NCBI GenBank assembly: GCA_023382795.1
Contig: JAHDWT010000001.1
Coordinates: 57,910 to 121,909 of the forward strand
Direction: 5' to 3'
Length of the DNA: 64,000 nucleotides
From: Candidatus Babelota bacterium
GTDB taxonomy: Bacteria; Babelota; Babeliae; Babelales; Vermiphilaceae
Made by a program: the position numbers and the translations under genes
Part shown: positions 52,622 through 61,810 of the stretch, piece by piece
Numbering within the stretch: position 1 is the stretch's first letter
Layout: the number at the start of each line of letters is the position of its first letter
The notes under the pieces: generated by a model
Seen by the model: the letters and a program-made list of their open reading frames with translations, nothing else
Database searches by the model: none
Told to the model about the DNA's origin: nothing

Positions 52622-54804
52622 TAACGACATTGCAAATCCGTGGTTAAAAATTCTTTTAGAAATGTAGTGCGTTTGAGTCCTCTATTATTATTGATCGCCA
52701 TCCCTATAGCCTTTGGCTGCCCAATAAGTATGCATAATTTTTTGGCACGCGTGATGGCAGTATACAAAAGGTTACGTTGAAGGAGAGTAAAGTGTTGCAT
52801 AAAGATGGGGATGATTGCCGCACTGAATTCAGATCCCTGGCTCTTGTGTATAGAAATCGCATAGGCCAACGAAATTTCATCAAGTTCGCTATATTCATAC
52901 ACAACTGAGCTATCATTAAATACAATAGTTAGAACTTTTTCTTCAGGGTCCACTTGCTCTATAACACCAATGTCACCATTAAATACATTTTTGTCATAAT
53001 TGTTACGGAGCTGCATAACACGATCGCCTACTTTGTACACAGTACCCGCGTATGTCAAATTATGCTCAGACGAATTCTGATTGAGCATATGCTGCAAATC
53101 ATGATTGATTTTGACCGTTCCCACAACACCACGATTCATGGGCACCAAGGCAATCGATTGGTCAGCTGGAATACCAAAACGTGGCAAAAGACGACGATAA
53201 ATTTCCTCAAGATGCGCCGTCATGTTTTCAGGATTCTCTTCCTTGATAAAGTAAAAATCTTTGTCCGCACCCGGCAAAGCATTTACCGGAAACTCTCCAC
53301 CATTTACCCGGTGTGCATTGACAATGATCATACTATTTTGTGCCTGTCTAAATATCTGCTTAAGTTGCTTACACCCTATGGTATGACTATCAATAATGTC
53401 ATGCAAAAAATTTCCTGCACCCACAGCCGGCAATTGATCAACATCACCAATAAACACAAGGTGAGCATCATGTGGAACCGCCTTTAAGATCGCATGCGCA
53501 AGAAAAATATCTATCATGGAAGCTTCATCGATAATTAAATACTGCAGGCGAAGAGCATTACTCTCATTATGAGTAAAGCTCATAGTAGATGGATCAAATT
53601 CAAGCAAGCGATGAATGGTGAGCGCATGTCGCCCTGTTCCTTCTATAATTCGCTTTGCCGCTCGCCCCGTCGGTGCAGCAAGCTTATAACTGATGTGATG
53701 AGCATCAAGAATCTGTAGAAGTTTTTTGATAAGTGTTGTTTTTCCTGTACCCGGACCACCAGTTATCACGGTAATCTTCTGCTGCAAGCAGCTCATGACG
53801 CCATCAATTTGGTCATCATTCAATACAATATCTCGCTCATCATGTACAATACGCAAGTCATCATATATTTTCTTAAGATCAAAACATGGAAGGGAGGGGC
53901 GTTCTCGTAATAGTGTAAGTTTTTGTGCAACACCACGCTCAGAAAAATAATATTGGGTAAGCGTAACAAAATGCTCATCCTGATACGTGATAAGCTTAAT
54001 TTTTTCACTATTGTACAAATCATGAAGTGCATTACGCAGTAATTGCTCTGTGTCGGCCGCGTTAAGCTCAAGAAGTTCTATCACCTTAGTCTTAAGTTCT
54101 GGCAATGTTATATAGAGGTGTCCACCATTTAATGCCGAGCTTATACCAAATAATAGTCCTGCGCGAATGCGCTTAAGTGAATGCGTATCAAAACCCATCT
54201 TTTGAGCAATAGCATCTGCCGTTTTAAACCCTACACCCCAAATTTCATCGGCAAGTCGATACGGATTTTCTTGCATAAATTCAATGGATCGCTGCCCATA
54301 AGCTTTGTATATTTTCGTTGCATACGTACTTGATATGCCCTTGTCTTGCAGAAAAACCATGATAGCGGCAATTTCTTTTTGATCTTTCCATGCCTTAGTT
54401 ATCACTTCCACGCGCTTGGGACCAATACCATCAACACGGAGTAGTTGTGCTGGATCGTTCTCGATGACATCAAGAACATCAGTACCAAATCGATCAACAA
54501 GTTTTTCGGCATAAATTGGACCAATCCCCTTAATAAGTCCTGATCCTAAATATTTTTTTAACCCAAGAATTGAATTTGGTAATGTTGCCGTACACTGTTT
54601 TGCTTCAAATTGCTTGCCGAATTTGGAATGCATAACCCACGCCCCCCGCAAGGTAACGTGCTGTCCTGCTTGAATGGACGGAAGATAGCCACAAACAGTA
54701 ACCGTACTGGTCCCACGTGATTGCAGAACTAGTACGGTATAACCATTTTCTTGATTCTGGTATAAGAGTCTGTCAATTGTTCCAGTGAGTTCTTCTTGTT
54801 GCAT
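52621..54804 (-). CDS. recD2: RecD2-type ATP-dependent 5'-3' DNA helicase
   Basis: 727 residues. It begins with the RecD2 N-terminal OB domain (TGTIDRLLYQNQENGYTVLV). Helix-hairpin-helix blocks follow (GIGPIYAEKLVDRFGTDVLD and LLRVDGIGPKRVEVIT). The SF1B helicase part has Walker A VITGGPGTGKTTLIKKLL, motif II YLIIDEASMIDIFLAHAIL, GDVDQLPAVGAG and the final SIHKSQGSEF...LYTAITRAK. The long N-terminal region sets it apart from RecBCD RecD, and no recB or recC gene is near. It has roles in replication-fork or mismatch repair. It is fused into a run of envelope genes by gaps of 0-17 bases. Confidence 0.95.
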   Translation of the reverse strand: MQQEELTGTIDRLLYQNQENGYTVLVLQSRGTSTVTVCGYLPSIQAGQHVTLRGAWVMHSKFGKQFEAKQCTATLPNSILGLKKYLGSGLIKGIGPIYAEKLVDRFGTDVLDVIENDPAQLLRVDGIGPKRVEVITKAWKDQKEIAAIMVFLQDKGISSTYATKIYKAYGQRSIEFMQENPYRLADEIWGVGFKTADAIAQKMGFDTHSLKRIRAGLLFGISSALNGGHLYITLPELKTKVIELLELNAADTEQLLRNALHDLYNSEKIKLITYQDEHFVTLTQYYFSERGVAQKLTLLRERPSLPCFDLKKIYDDLRIVHDERDIVLNDDQIDGVMSCLQQKITVITGGPGTGKTTLIKKLLQILDAHHISYKLAAPTGRAAKRIIEGTGRHALTIHRLLEFDPSTMSFTHNESNALRLQYLIIDEASMIDIFLAHAILKAVPHDAHLVFIGDVDQLPAVGAGNFLHDIIDSHTIGCKQLKQIFRQAQNSMIIVNAHRVNGGEFPVNALPGADKDFYFIKEENPENMTAHLEEIYRRLLPRFGIPADQSIALVPMNRGVVGTVKINHDLQHMLNQNSSEHNLTYAGTVYKVGDRVMQLRNNYDKNVFNGDIGVIEQVDPEEKVLTIVFNDSSVVYEYSELDEISLAYAISIHKSQGSEFSAAIIPIFMQHFTLLQRNLLYTAITRAKKLCILIGQPKAIGMAINNNRGLKRTTFLKEFLTTDLQCR

Positions 54805-54809
54805 ACCCG

Positions 54810-55613
54810 TTACAGAGATTTATTACGTTTCTGCTGCGCCTTGCTCATAATCTGCTTAAACTGCTCTCGCCCTTTTTCACAGCTGTTAAAAAGATCTTCG
54901 AGAAACATCACAAGATCTTCAAAGAATTCTGCCATGGCCCTAAAAGTTGTCATGTCGTTTTCAAAATATTCCGTTTCTTTTCCATCGGGTGCTTCTGCCC
55001 ATTTAAGGAGGAAGCATTTTTCTTTACCGCGCAATTTGCATGATTCTTTGATAAGAATGAGCATTTGCTCTTTAAATCCGCGAGCTGCTTCAACATATGT
55101 TTTGGTTGTATTTTTAAAATCTTCCTTAATAGCTGCATGAATCTGATTAAGCTGTGATTTTTTGGCAGCATATTTACGCTTGAGCGAATCCAATGAATCA
55201 AAATCGGCAGGAGTTGCACCATTCATGAGTTGCTGCTCCCGGGCAAGAAATTCTGCGTGTAATTGACTTTCGAGTTGCGCAAGGAGCAATATGCTGTACA
55301 TTTTCCCTTCAAATTCGTACATACCTACACGAGTCTTGGTTGTTTTATCTAAGACTCCATACAGCATATGACGAATACTCATAATCACCTGATACATAAT
55401 ACCAAGCACTTCGCCATGTAACCCCCAAGATTTGCCATCGAGAATCTTAATAATCTCATGATCTATTTTAGGTGGATTTTTGGCCATCTCTTTTGATGAC
55501 GTTGCATCAGGTTGTTGCGGTCCCTCCTGCGCGACGAGATGCGCCGCTGGAGTTACAAAGGTCATGAGGCACAACATCCCCAGAAAACGCTGATAACGAA
55601 AAAAACTAATCAT
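54810..55613 (-). CDS. Exported helical protein of unknown function
   Basis: 267 residues. Signal peptide FLGMLCLMTFVTPAAHLVA is followed by a Pro/Gln/Ser-rich linker. The rest is helical: HGEVLGIMYQVIMSIRHMLY and LLAQLESQLHAEFLAREQQL, then a coiled-coil-like region to the end with FFEDLVMFLEDLFNSCEK. Three Cys residues lie in the C-terminal half. No family is recognised. AAGGAG stands 6 bases before the ATG. It lies between the beta-barrel candidate (17 bases upstream) and recD2 (5 bases downstream) in the same run, so a joint envelope role with its upstream neighbour is likely. Confidence 0.65.
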   Translation of the reverse strand: MISFFRYQRFLGMLCLMTFVTPAAHLVAQEGPQQPDATSSKEMAKNPPKIDHEIIKILDGKSWGLHGEVLGIMYQVIMSIRHMLYGVLDKTTKTRVGMYEFEGKMYSILLLAQLESQLHAEFLAREQQLMNGATPADFDSLDSLKRKYAAKKSQLNQIHAAIKEDFKNTTKTYVEAARGFKEQMLILIKESCKLRGKEKCFLLKWAEAPDGKETEYFENDMTTFRAMAEFFEDLVMFLEDLFNSCEKGREQFKQIMSKAQQKRNKSL

Positions 55614-55630
55614 AATATCTCCTTAGATGG

Positions 55631-57283
55631 TTAGAAATTTTTTTCTACAAGAAGCCCTATCGTGAATTGTCCTCCAATACCACGCGTGGCAATGGTAGAA
55701 GCCACATTAAATTCCACAATAAGGTCTTTATTTTTCTTAGGATTTTTGAATGCTATGGACCCAAACACAGTGCTCTGATAACCCCATATACCCTTTGCTT
55801 TTTTTCGATCAAGGCGATCAGCCAAGAGCGGAGAAGCATTAATCACACCAAGATGGTCTGGCGTCTTAAGCCATGTATCAGATCCCAGATGAAATTCTCC
55901 ATACCGCGTTGCATAGATTGCTTTAGTGGTCCATACAAAAACAAATCCAGGATGAATACGCGTCTCAAGAACATAGGGAAAGAATTTATCAACAAATTGT
56001 TGTTCCAAAAATGCCAGATTCTCTGTCGCTTTACTTTCATCATTAAAATTATGATCGTCAAAACGCTTTGCATTATCCTTTTCCACAAAATAACGGCGCC
56101 TGGTTTTTGGCAAAAGATATTCAGCGGCTATTTTACTTTTAAATACCACTGCCTGCGCCCAGGGTCGATATACAAAAGCACTAAGCCGAGTTTTGGTATT
56201 TGCTATAATTCCGATACCTAAATGCCCGTTATTACCAAGACTTGTATCAAGAAGTATGGCAGAAAGCCGATCGAGTGACGCCAAGAAAAATTCAGTTGCT
56301 TTGTCAGCTGCTTCCTGTCGCGTTTCAACGACTGACCCCAAATCAAGCACTTCCGTGAAACTAAATGTTGGTTGGCTGGTATTCTTGTCCTTATAGGTTG
56401 ATCCAAGCAATCCTTTGACCAAGGCACACGACGTTGGCAATGTTATCTGAGCGCCAAGATCGATTTCATAATCAGGGTTACGTAGTGCCGGATAAGCTAT
56501 GATAAATCTCATGTCTCCAAAACCGAGCTTGTCACAAATAAGATGCTTTTTTTGGAAATCCGCTTCATCTTCAGGAGATGTACTTGCAAGGAGCGCGGTG
56601 ATCCTGTCTTGCTCTTCTTCAGTTAAAAAATAATTGCGTTCAAAATAGTAAAAAGGCAAATAACAAAGGAATATATTACCTTTGTATTTTCTCATCATAT
56701 GAAACATGATGCCGAACCTACGTTCTTGAACCTTGGCATTGGCAAAAAGATCAAAAAGATCTATAAAGGGAAACTCAAAACTCGGAAACAATATTTTTAC
56801 TTTACTAAGAAGGCTATGCAATGCCTCTATAACCGTTTCTTGGTTCATGCCAATATAAGATCCAATGTTGGTGCTATTGTGAGTAAAATATGATTTAGTC
56901 ATTTGGTCATAAAATGCATGCGCACCAAACACATACCGTGGGTAGTAATAATTTAACCCCTTGATAAACGCCGGAAGATCAAGAACATTCCGTCGATTAA
57001 GTGGATAAGTCTCAAGAAAAAAATCCTGTTGCAATAGCTCGATACCACCAACGGTTTTAATAATATCGATTACTGATTCTGGAGTAGCGTTTCTTGTTAG
57101 CGGGGAACCACCCTCACTTAAAAATCCTAAACACTCTTCAGGATCAAACGGAATATCAATTGATGGGCCATCATCATAAATAAATGACCCGCCATCGGCA
57201 CGCACAACAACATTTAAAGTCAATAACGCCGATAAAACACAATACTTAAAAAGGGTGATAGCAATTCTAATACGTAAATTCAT
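55631..57283 (-). CDS. Probable outer-membrane beta-barrel protein
   Basis: About 550 residues. I start at ATG 57283, which gives a signal peptide (AITLFKYCVLSALLTLNVVV); the frame runs on to 57409 but the extra 42 residues do not look like a signal or domain. The C-terminal half has alternating polar/apolar strands and the end KDLIVEFNVASTIATRGIGG, then FTIGLLVEKNF, finishing in Phe, as in proteins inserted by the Bam complex. The N-terminal part (about residues 30-200) is less strand-like and has helices. No family name can be given. It is first in a five-gene run with the helical protein, recD2, the amidase-like and the GerMN-like genes. Confidence 0.6.
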   Translation of the reverse strand: MNLRIRIAITLFKYCVLSALLTLNVVVRADGGSFIYDDGPSIDIPFDPEECLGFLSEGGSPLTRNATPESVIDIIKTVGGIELLQQDFFLETYPLNRRNVLDLPAFIKGLNYYYPRYVFGAHAFYDQMTKSYFTHNSTNIGSYIGMNQETVIEALHSLLSKVKILFPSFEFPFIDLFDLFANAKVQERRFGIMFHMMRKYKGNIFLCYLPFYYFERNYFLTEEEQDRITALLASTSPEDEADFQKKHLICDKLGFGDMRFIIAYPALRNPDYEIDLGAQITLPTSCALVKGLLGSTYKDKNTSQPTFSFTEVLDLGSVVETRQEAADKATEFFLASLDRLSAILLDTSLGNNGHLGIGIIANTKTRLSAFVYRPWAQAVVFKSKIAAEYLLPKTRRRYFVEKDNAKRFDDHNFNDESKATENLAFLEQQFVDKFFPYVLETRIHPGFVFVWTTKAIYATRYGEFHLGSDTWLKTPDHLGVINASPLLADRLDRKKAKGIWGYQSTVFGSIAFKNPKKNKDLIVEFNVASTIATRGIGGQFTIGLLVEKNF

Positions 57284-57543
57284 GTTTCCAATTTTCGATT
57301 TGAGGTCTTGGGCCAAGGGAATGTACGTCGATGCGGCCAACACTGCATTAGTTTTAATCGAATTCAAGTTTACTGAGCTCTTGATCACTTGTAAAATATG
57401 CTTCCCCATCTTAACTTTTTAAACAATATTGTATTTTTTTCTTGCCTATTCTCTTTGCCGGAGTACGCTAAAAAACAGCAGGTAATTAGGCATAAATTGT
57501 TTATCCATGTGAACTAACCAGGTTCGACTCTTAAAGGACGCTC

Positions 57544-58278
57544 ATGTTTGCATATAGTAGCCTCTCACCATCCTCCCAGGTGCAGTGGTTGATAGTAGAA
57601 GGAAATGTTGGCGCAGGAAAATCAACCTTTTTAAAAGTAATGCAGCGGTATCTTAATGTGGGAATGGTCTTCGAGCCCCATGAACAATGGCAACATGTCG
57701 CCGATGCCGGAAACTTACTCGATTGTTTTTATCAAGATCCCCGTCGTTGGGCCTACACATTTCAATCATACGCCTTCGTCACGCGCATCATGGCTCAACA
57801 GCGCTATGCTCAGACTGCACATCCTGGAACATGCATTTTAGAACGATCAGTGTTTTCAGATCGCTATTGTTTTGCCGAAAATGCTTACGAGCAGGGAAAT
57901 ATGTCTGGCCTTGAATGGCACCTCTACAAAGAGTGGTTTTCCTGGTTTTCTCATAATTTTTTATCTAAACCAGCAGGATTTATCTACCTTCGTGTAAGCC
58001 CTACCGTATGTTTTGAACGCATGCACGTGCGCAATCGTCACGAAGAATCAACGGTGCCATTACATTACATTGAAAAATTACATGAAAAACACGAATCATG
58101 GCTTGTAAAAAAACAGGGTGTCGATGCGCTTGTTGCTGATGTTCCTGTGTTAATTCTTGATTGCAATGAAGATTTTGAACACGATGAATTGGTACAGCAA
58201 GCACATGTACAAAAAATCATAAATTTCTTCAATGGAATTAATTTAACACCATCACACTCTTTGCAAGCATCCTTGTAA
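57544..58278 (+). CDS. Deoxynucleoside kinase (dNK/dGK-type)
   Basis: 244 residues. P-loop LIVEGNVGAGKSTFL (about residues 17-30), followed by a Glu-Pro in VFEPHEQWQ that contacts the sugar. TFQSYAFVTRIMAQQ follows, then LERSVFSDRYCFAENAYEQG with the ERS motif, and a lid region VCFERMHVRNRHEE. It fits the dCK/dGK/dNK family common in eukaryotes, poxviruses and some bacteria. It phosphorylates deoxynucleosides, suggesting salvage of nucleosides, possibly from a host. AAAGGA stands 6 bases before the ATG. It lies 70 bases upstream of the ATP synthase c gene where subunit a would be expected. Confidence 0.9.
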   Translation: MFAYSSLSPSSQVQWLIVEGNVGAGKSTFLKVMQRYLNVGMVFEPHEQWQHVADAGNLLDCFYQDPRRWAYTFQSYAFVTRIMAQQRYAQTAHPGTCILERSVFSDRYCFAENAYEQGNMSGLEWHLYKEWFSWFSHNFLSKPAGFIYLRVSPTVCFERMHVRNRHEESTVPLHYIEKLHEKHESWLVKKQGVDALVADVPVLILDCNEDFEHDELVQQAHVQKIINFFNGINLTPSHSLQASL

Positions 58279-58348
58279 AAGACTGTATGGGCGCAGTACT
58301 ATGAAAATAAATAATAAATCTATTAATATCCGATCATAAGGGGCAATT

Positions 58349-58594
58349 ATGGATGGTATATTTTATGCAAAAGCAGCCGCTTTTTTAGGTGCAGCAATCG
58401 CAATGGGAGTAGGAAGCATCGGGCCCGCTCTTGGTCAAGGGCTCATCGGCATGAAGGGTTGTGAGAGCATGGGAAAATACCCAGAAAGCGCAAGTAAAAT
58501 CAGAATGGCAATGCTACTCGCGATGGGTATTGTAGAAACATCAGCAATTTATGCCCTTATGATTGCAGGCGCCCTTATCATATTTAATCGGTAA
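58349..58594 (+). CDS. atpE: ATP synthase F0 subunit c
   Basis: 81 residues, two helices joined by a polar loop (KGCESMGKYPES). The ion site reads GPALGQG (Gln30) and MGIVETSAIYAL (Glu63, Thr64, Tyr68). These align, with an offset of two, to Gln32, Glu65, Ser66 and Tyr70 of the sodium-binding Ilyobacter c subunit. Thr in place of Ser keeps a hydroxyl ligand, so a sodium-type ring is plausible. AAGGGGCA stands before the ATG. It opens a cluster c-b-b-delta-alpha, with no subunit a gene upstream. Confidence 0.96.
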   Translation: MDGIFYAKAAAFLGAAIAMGVGSIGPALGQGLIGMKGCESMGKYPESASKIRMAMLLAMGIVETSAIYALMIAGALIIFNR

Positions 58595-58630
58595 CAGAGA
58601 TCTCTCTTAACGAGTATTTCGGGCATTAAC

Positions 58631-58996
58631 ATGACCATCAATCTCACCTTGATCATTCAAATCGTCAATTTTTTAATAGCGTATTGGCTTCTACGGATAT
58701 TACTTTTTAAGCCCGCAGTGGCACACATCACGCGCATGGAAAATGACGAAGGCGCTCACAAGTTACGAGTGTCTCAACTTGAATATCGCGTTGAGCAGGA
58801 GCGCATTCGACTTGCAAATACTACACAGGCCACGATGGACACACTTCAAAAGTGCTATCCACACGAATCTGAACAAGTAGCATTTGTATTCAATGATATA
58901 CAAGTCGATGCAACCCAGCTTATGACTTCCAATAAATGCATCGCAGAAGAGCAAGAACAGATTGTTCAACAATTGCGCAAGAAGGTTATGGTATGA
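58631..58996 (+). CDS. atpF: ATP synthase F0 subunit b-like (first of two)
   Basis: 121 residues. An N-terminal membrane helix (LIIQIVNFLIAYWLLRILLF then KPAVAHI) is typical of subunit b, which is followed by a short charged helix instead of the full-length stalk. After residue 75 the sequence is less helical (YPHESEQVAFVFNDIQVDA) and contains scattered hydrophobic residues. It is shorter than a standard b subunit (about 156-170). Together with the longer gene downstream it would form a b/b' stalk. Its stop overlaps the next start by ATGA. Confidence 0.8.
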   Translation: MTINLTLIIQIVNFLIAYWLLRILLFKPAVAHITRMENDEGAHKLRVSQLEYRVEQERIRLANTTQATMDTLQKCYPHESEQVAFVFNDIQVDATQLMTSNKCIAEEQEQIVQQLRKKVMV

Positions 58997-59484
58997 AGAG
59001 TGAGATAGTAGGCTTTGTGTTCAAGTGTATCAATTTCAGCATTTTTAGTGGCATAGCGTATTATCTTTTCCGCGTATATTTTATTCCATCGATTAAAACA
59101 CGTATACAAGAACAAGAAAAAAAACATCACCAACAACACGATCATGAGCAAGGACTTGAGCAAGAAGCTCTGGTGATTGAATCACGTATCCAAGCACAAA
59201 AAAAGCATGCCGAATATCTAATACACCAGGCAAATGCATGGTCTGATAAAGTTGATCAATGGCATAAACACCGAGAGCAGGAACGCAAACGATGCAAGAT
59301 GTTGGCACTTGAACGAGTGAAAAAAGTGCAAGGTGGTATGAAACAAGAATATCTCATGAAAGCCATTATCCCCGGAGCATTAGCGCAACTTAAACATGAA
59401 TCTATGCGTTATTATGAAAATACAATGCATGTTCATGCAGCCTTTGATACCATCACGCGAACCCTTGAACGGAAATTATCATGA
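58993..59484 (+). CDS. ATP synthase F0 subunit b-like (second of two)
   Basis: 163 residues. I start at ATG 58993, whose ATGA overlaps the previous stop; the frame is open upstream to 58936, but that would bury the membrane helix. An N-terminal span (VFKCINFSIFSGIAYYLFRV) is followed by a long charged helix (QEQEKKHHQQHDHEQGLEQE) and a helical C-terminal part. It is unusually rich in His and Gln. It fits the b or b' peripheral stalk; sequence similarity to standard AtpF is weak, so the call rests on topology and place. Confidence 0.75.
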   Translation: MKSEIVGFVFKCINFSIFSGIAYYLFRVYFIPSIKTRIQEQEKKHHQQHDHEQGLEQEALVIESRIQAQKKHAEYLIHQANAWSDKVDQWHKHREQERKRCKMLALERVKKVQGGMKQEYLMKAIIPGALAQLKHESMRYYENTMHVHAAFDTITRTLERKLS

Positions 59485-60041
59485 ATGACACAGTGATTCT
59501 TGCTCGTCGTTATGCTTTAGCATTTATTCGTGTGTTTGATAAAGCGCTTACACCAACAACGCTTATGCATCTAGAGCACATATCTCATTTTATAGCACAA
59601 CATAAAATCATCATGGTGGCACTTAAAGGGCCATCATGTACCGTTGATCAACAACACAACATGCTCGATCTTTTGTTTAAGCATTTCAATTTAGACGATT
59701 GCTTTTATCAGTTAGGTCGTTTACTTGTGTACGATAGAAGGGTGGCCCTATTGCCACTCGTACTTGATTGGGTCAAAAAATGGTACATGCGCTACCACAA
59801 CATTGCAGCATGCACGATCAAAAGCTCCCATCCACTAGATGAAAAACATCGAGACTTGCTTGTGAAATTTACAGAATTCAGTATTGGTAAAAAAATTTTA
59901 TACGATGTTCAGATTGATCCAACTTTGATCACCGGCATATGTTTGCGTGGCGAAACATTTTTTTGGGAACATTCGGTCAAGCGCCAGCTACAGCGCTTAC
60001 AAGAGCCACTTATGAGTAGAGGTTTCTATGAACAGTATTAA
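59481..60041 (+). CDS. atpH: ATP synthase F1 subunit delta
   Basis: 186 residues. ARRYALAFIRVFDKALTPTT is the conserved start of the OSCP/delta fold, followed by a helical N-domain. The C-terminal block is TIKSSHPLDEKHRDLLVKFT, then VQIDPTLITGICLRGETFFW, typical of the delta C-domain but divergent. It links the peripheral stalk to F1. It overlaps the b-like gene by ATGA and the alpha gene by 14 bases, showing tight coupling within the cluster. Confidence 0.88.
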   Translation: MNDTVILARRYALAFIRVFDKALTPTTLMHLEHISHFIAQHKIIMVALKGPSCTVDQQHNMLDLLFKHFNLDDCFYQLGRLLVYDRRVALLPLVLDWVKKWYMRYHNIAACTIKSSHPLDEKHRDLLVKFTEFSIGKKILYDVQIDPTLITGICLRGETFFWEHSVKRQLQRLQEPLMSRGFYEQY

Positions 60042-61536
60042 AAGCACCGATTTAATATCTTTATTTGAACAATCGCTAAAGGGCATAGAACAAGAATCTT
60101 TTGAAGAAACAGGCATTGTAGTTACGGTAGGTGATGGCATCTGCTACGTTCATGGACTCTCTCATGCAGTATTTGGCGAGCTCATTGAATTTGAGGGTGG
60201 CAATCGAGGCATCATCATGAATCTTGACGAAGAAAGTGCCGCCATCTTTCTCCTATACCAACATATTCCGGTTCAAGAGCTTGAAGTCGCGCGACGAACT
60301 GGCGGAGTATTTAAAACCCCCGTTGGCATGCAATTAATTGGACGCGTAATTAATGCTATGGGTGTACCCCAAGATGCACTTGGCGACTTTAAACCAGAAG
60401 CATATCGATCTGTTGAGGCAGAAATTGCTTCAATCATCGATCGCGCTCCGGTTAACGAATCACTAGAAACCGGTATCATGGCGGTAGATGCACTGGTGCC
60501 AATAGGTAAAGGGCAACGAGAACTCGTCATTGGTAATAGAAACACCGGAAAAACTTCTCTGGTCATCGATACTATTGTGCATCAAAAGGGTAAAAATGTT
60601 CTTTGCATATACGTATCTATTGGTCAACGTCAAGCAAACTTAGCTCGAACGGTAAGTTTTTTATCTGAACAAGGAGCAATGGAATATACCGTAGTGGTAA
60701 CCGCTGATGCTGGTGAAGCAGTGCTTAATCAATATCTAGCACCTTATGTCGGTTGCACTATAGGCGAATATTTCATGGATAAAGGTCACGATGTGCTGAT
60801 TGTATACGATGATTTGAGTAATCATGCGGTAGCATTCCGTGAAATGTCATTGCTCATGCGTCGCGCTCCGGGACGTGAAGCATATCCAGGAGACGTATTT
60901 TACTTACACTCACGATTACTCGAACGAGCTGGGAAACTCGCCAAGGGTGGTTCGCTTACCGCACTACCATTGGTACAAATACAAAGCGATGATATCACCG
61001 CTTACATTCCAACAAATCTTATCTCGATCACTGACGGGCAAATATTCTTGGATACCCAATTATTTAATAGTGGCGTTCGCCCGGCAGTTAACGCCGAGCT
61101 TTCTGTGTCTCGTGTAGGTGGAGCGGCACAGACCTCTGCTATCAAACGTATGACTAAGGCGCTACGCCTTGAGCTTGCACAATACCACGAATTGTTAGAT
61201 TTCTCTCAATTCGGAAGTGAATTGGATGAAATTTCACAGAAGAAACTTGCACGTGGCGCTCTAGCAATGGAATTACTTAAACAGCCTCAGCATGTAACCT
61301 ATACATTTATTGAACAATCACTCATGCTATTCCTGCTCAGAGAAAACTTCCTCGATGCGCTGAAAGCTCATCACGTAAAAACCTTTGCTACGCAATTCGT
61401 AAGCTATGTACGCTCGGTATATCCCGTAGTTTATGAAACCATTGAATCAACCAAAAATATATCATCCTCAATTGAGGGCGATTTAACGACCATTGCACGT
61501 GAATTTAGCGCATTATTTGTGGTAAACAACGAATAA
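60028..61536 (+). CDS. atpA: ATP synthase F1 subunit alpha
   Basis: 502 residues, the usual length. ETGIVVTVGDGICYVHGLSH is the N-terminal barrel. The nucleotide domain has VIGNRNTGKTSLVIDT, in place of the usual GDRQTGKT, and VLIVYDDLSNHAVAFREMSL. The alpha hallmark SVSRVGGAAQTSAIKRMTK and the C-terminal helical part follow. It is the non-catalytic F1 subunit. Gamma, beta and epsilon, which normally follow, are absent: the next feature is tRNA-Arg, so the F1 genes are split between loci. Confidence 0.96.
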   Translation: MNSIKSTDLISLFEQSLKGIEQESFEETGIVVTVGDGICYVHGLSHAVFGELIEFEGGNRGIIMNLDEESAAIFLLYQHIPVQELEVARRTGGVFKTPVGMQLIGRVINAMGVPQDALGDFKPEAYRSVEAEIASIIDRAPVNESLETGIMAVDALVPIGKGQRELVIGNRNTGKTSLVIDTIVHQKGKNVLCIYVSIGQRQANLARTVSFLSEQGAMEYTVVVTADAGEAVLNQYLAPYVGCTIGEYFMDKGHDVLIVYDDLSNHAVAFREMSLLMRRAPGREAYPGDVFYLHSRLLERAGKLAKGGSLTALPLVQIQSDDITAYIPTNLISITDGQIFLDTQLFNSGVRPAVNAELSVSRVGGAAQTSAIKRMTKALRLELAQYHELLDFSQFGSELDEISQKKLARGALAMELLKQPQHVTYTFIEQSLMLFLLRENFLDALKAHHVKTFATQFVSYVRSVYPVVYETIESTKNISSSIEGDLTTIAREFSALFVVNNE

Positions 61537-61561
61537 GTCGCATTGCTGGACGCAATAAGAG

Positions 61562-61589
61562 TTGAGGTTTTTCACCGGTTGTTTATACT
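61562..61589 (+). promoter_or_regulatory. Promoter of tRNA-Arg
   Basis: TTGAGG, a 16-base spacer and TATACT end 27 bases before the tRNA. The -10 box and spacer match those of the tmRNA promoter in this window. Confidence 0.65.
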
Positions 61590-61616
61590 AATTTGACCGA
61601 TCTTTTGCATTCGCTC

Positions 61617-61693
<77 letters not shown>

Positions 61694-61810
61694 TCTCGAT
61701 TATCACTTCTCCCTCCATGTTTTTCAATTATACCTTTGACTTTATAATGCAAACTGAAATACTATTCATAGTAGTGAAGTCTACAAAGTGCATTCAATAA
61801 GGGGAAAGCT

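Noticed and set aside
58936..58992. Upstream extension of the second b-like gene
   Set aside because: It lies inside the preceding gene and has no membrane helix; the ATGA overlap at 58993 gives the expected topology.
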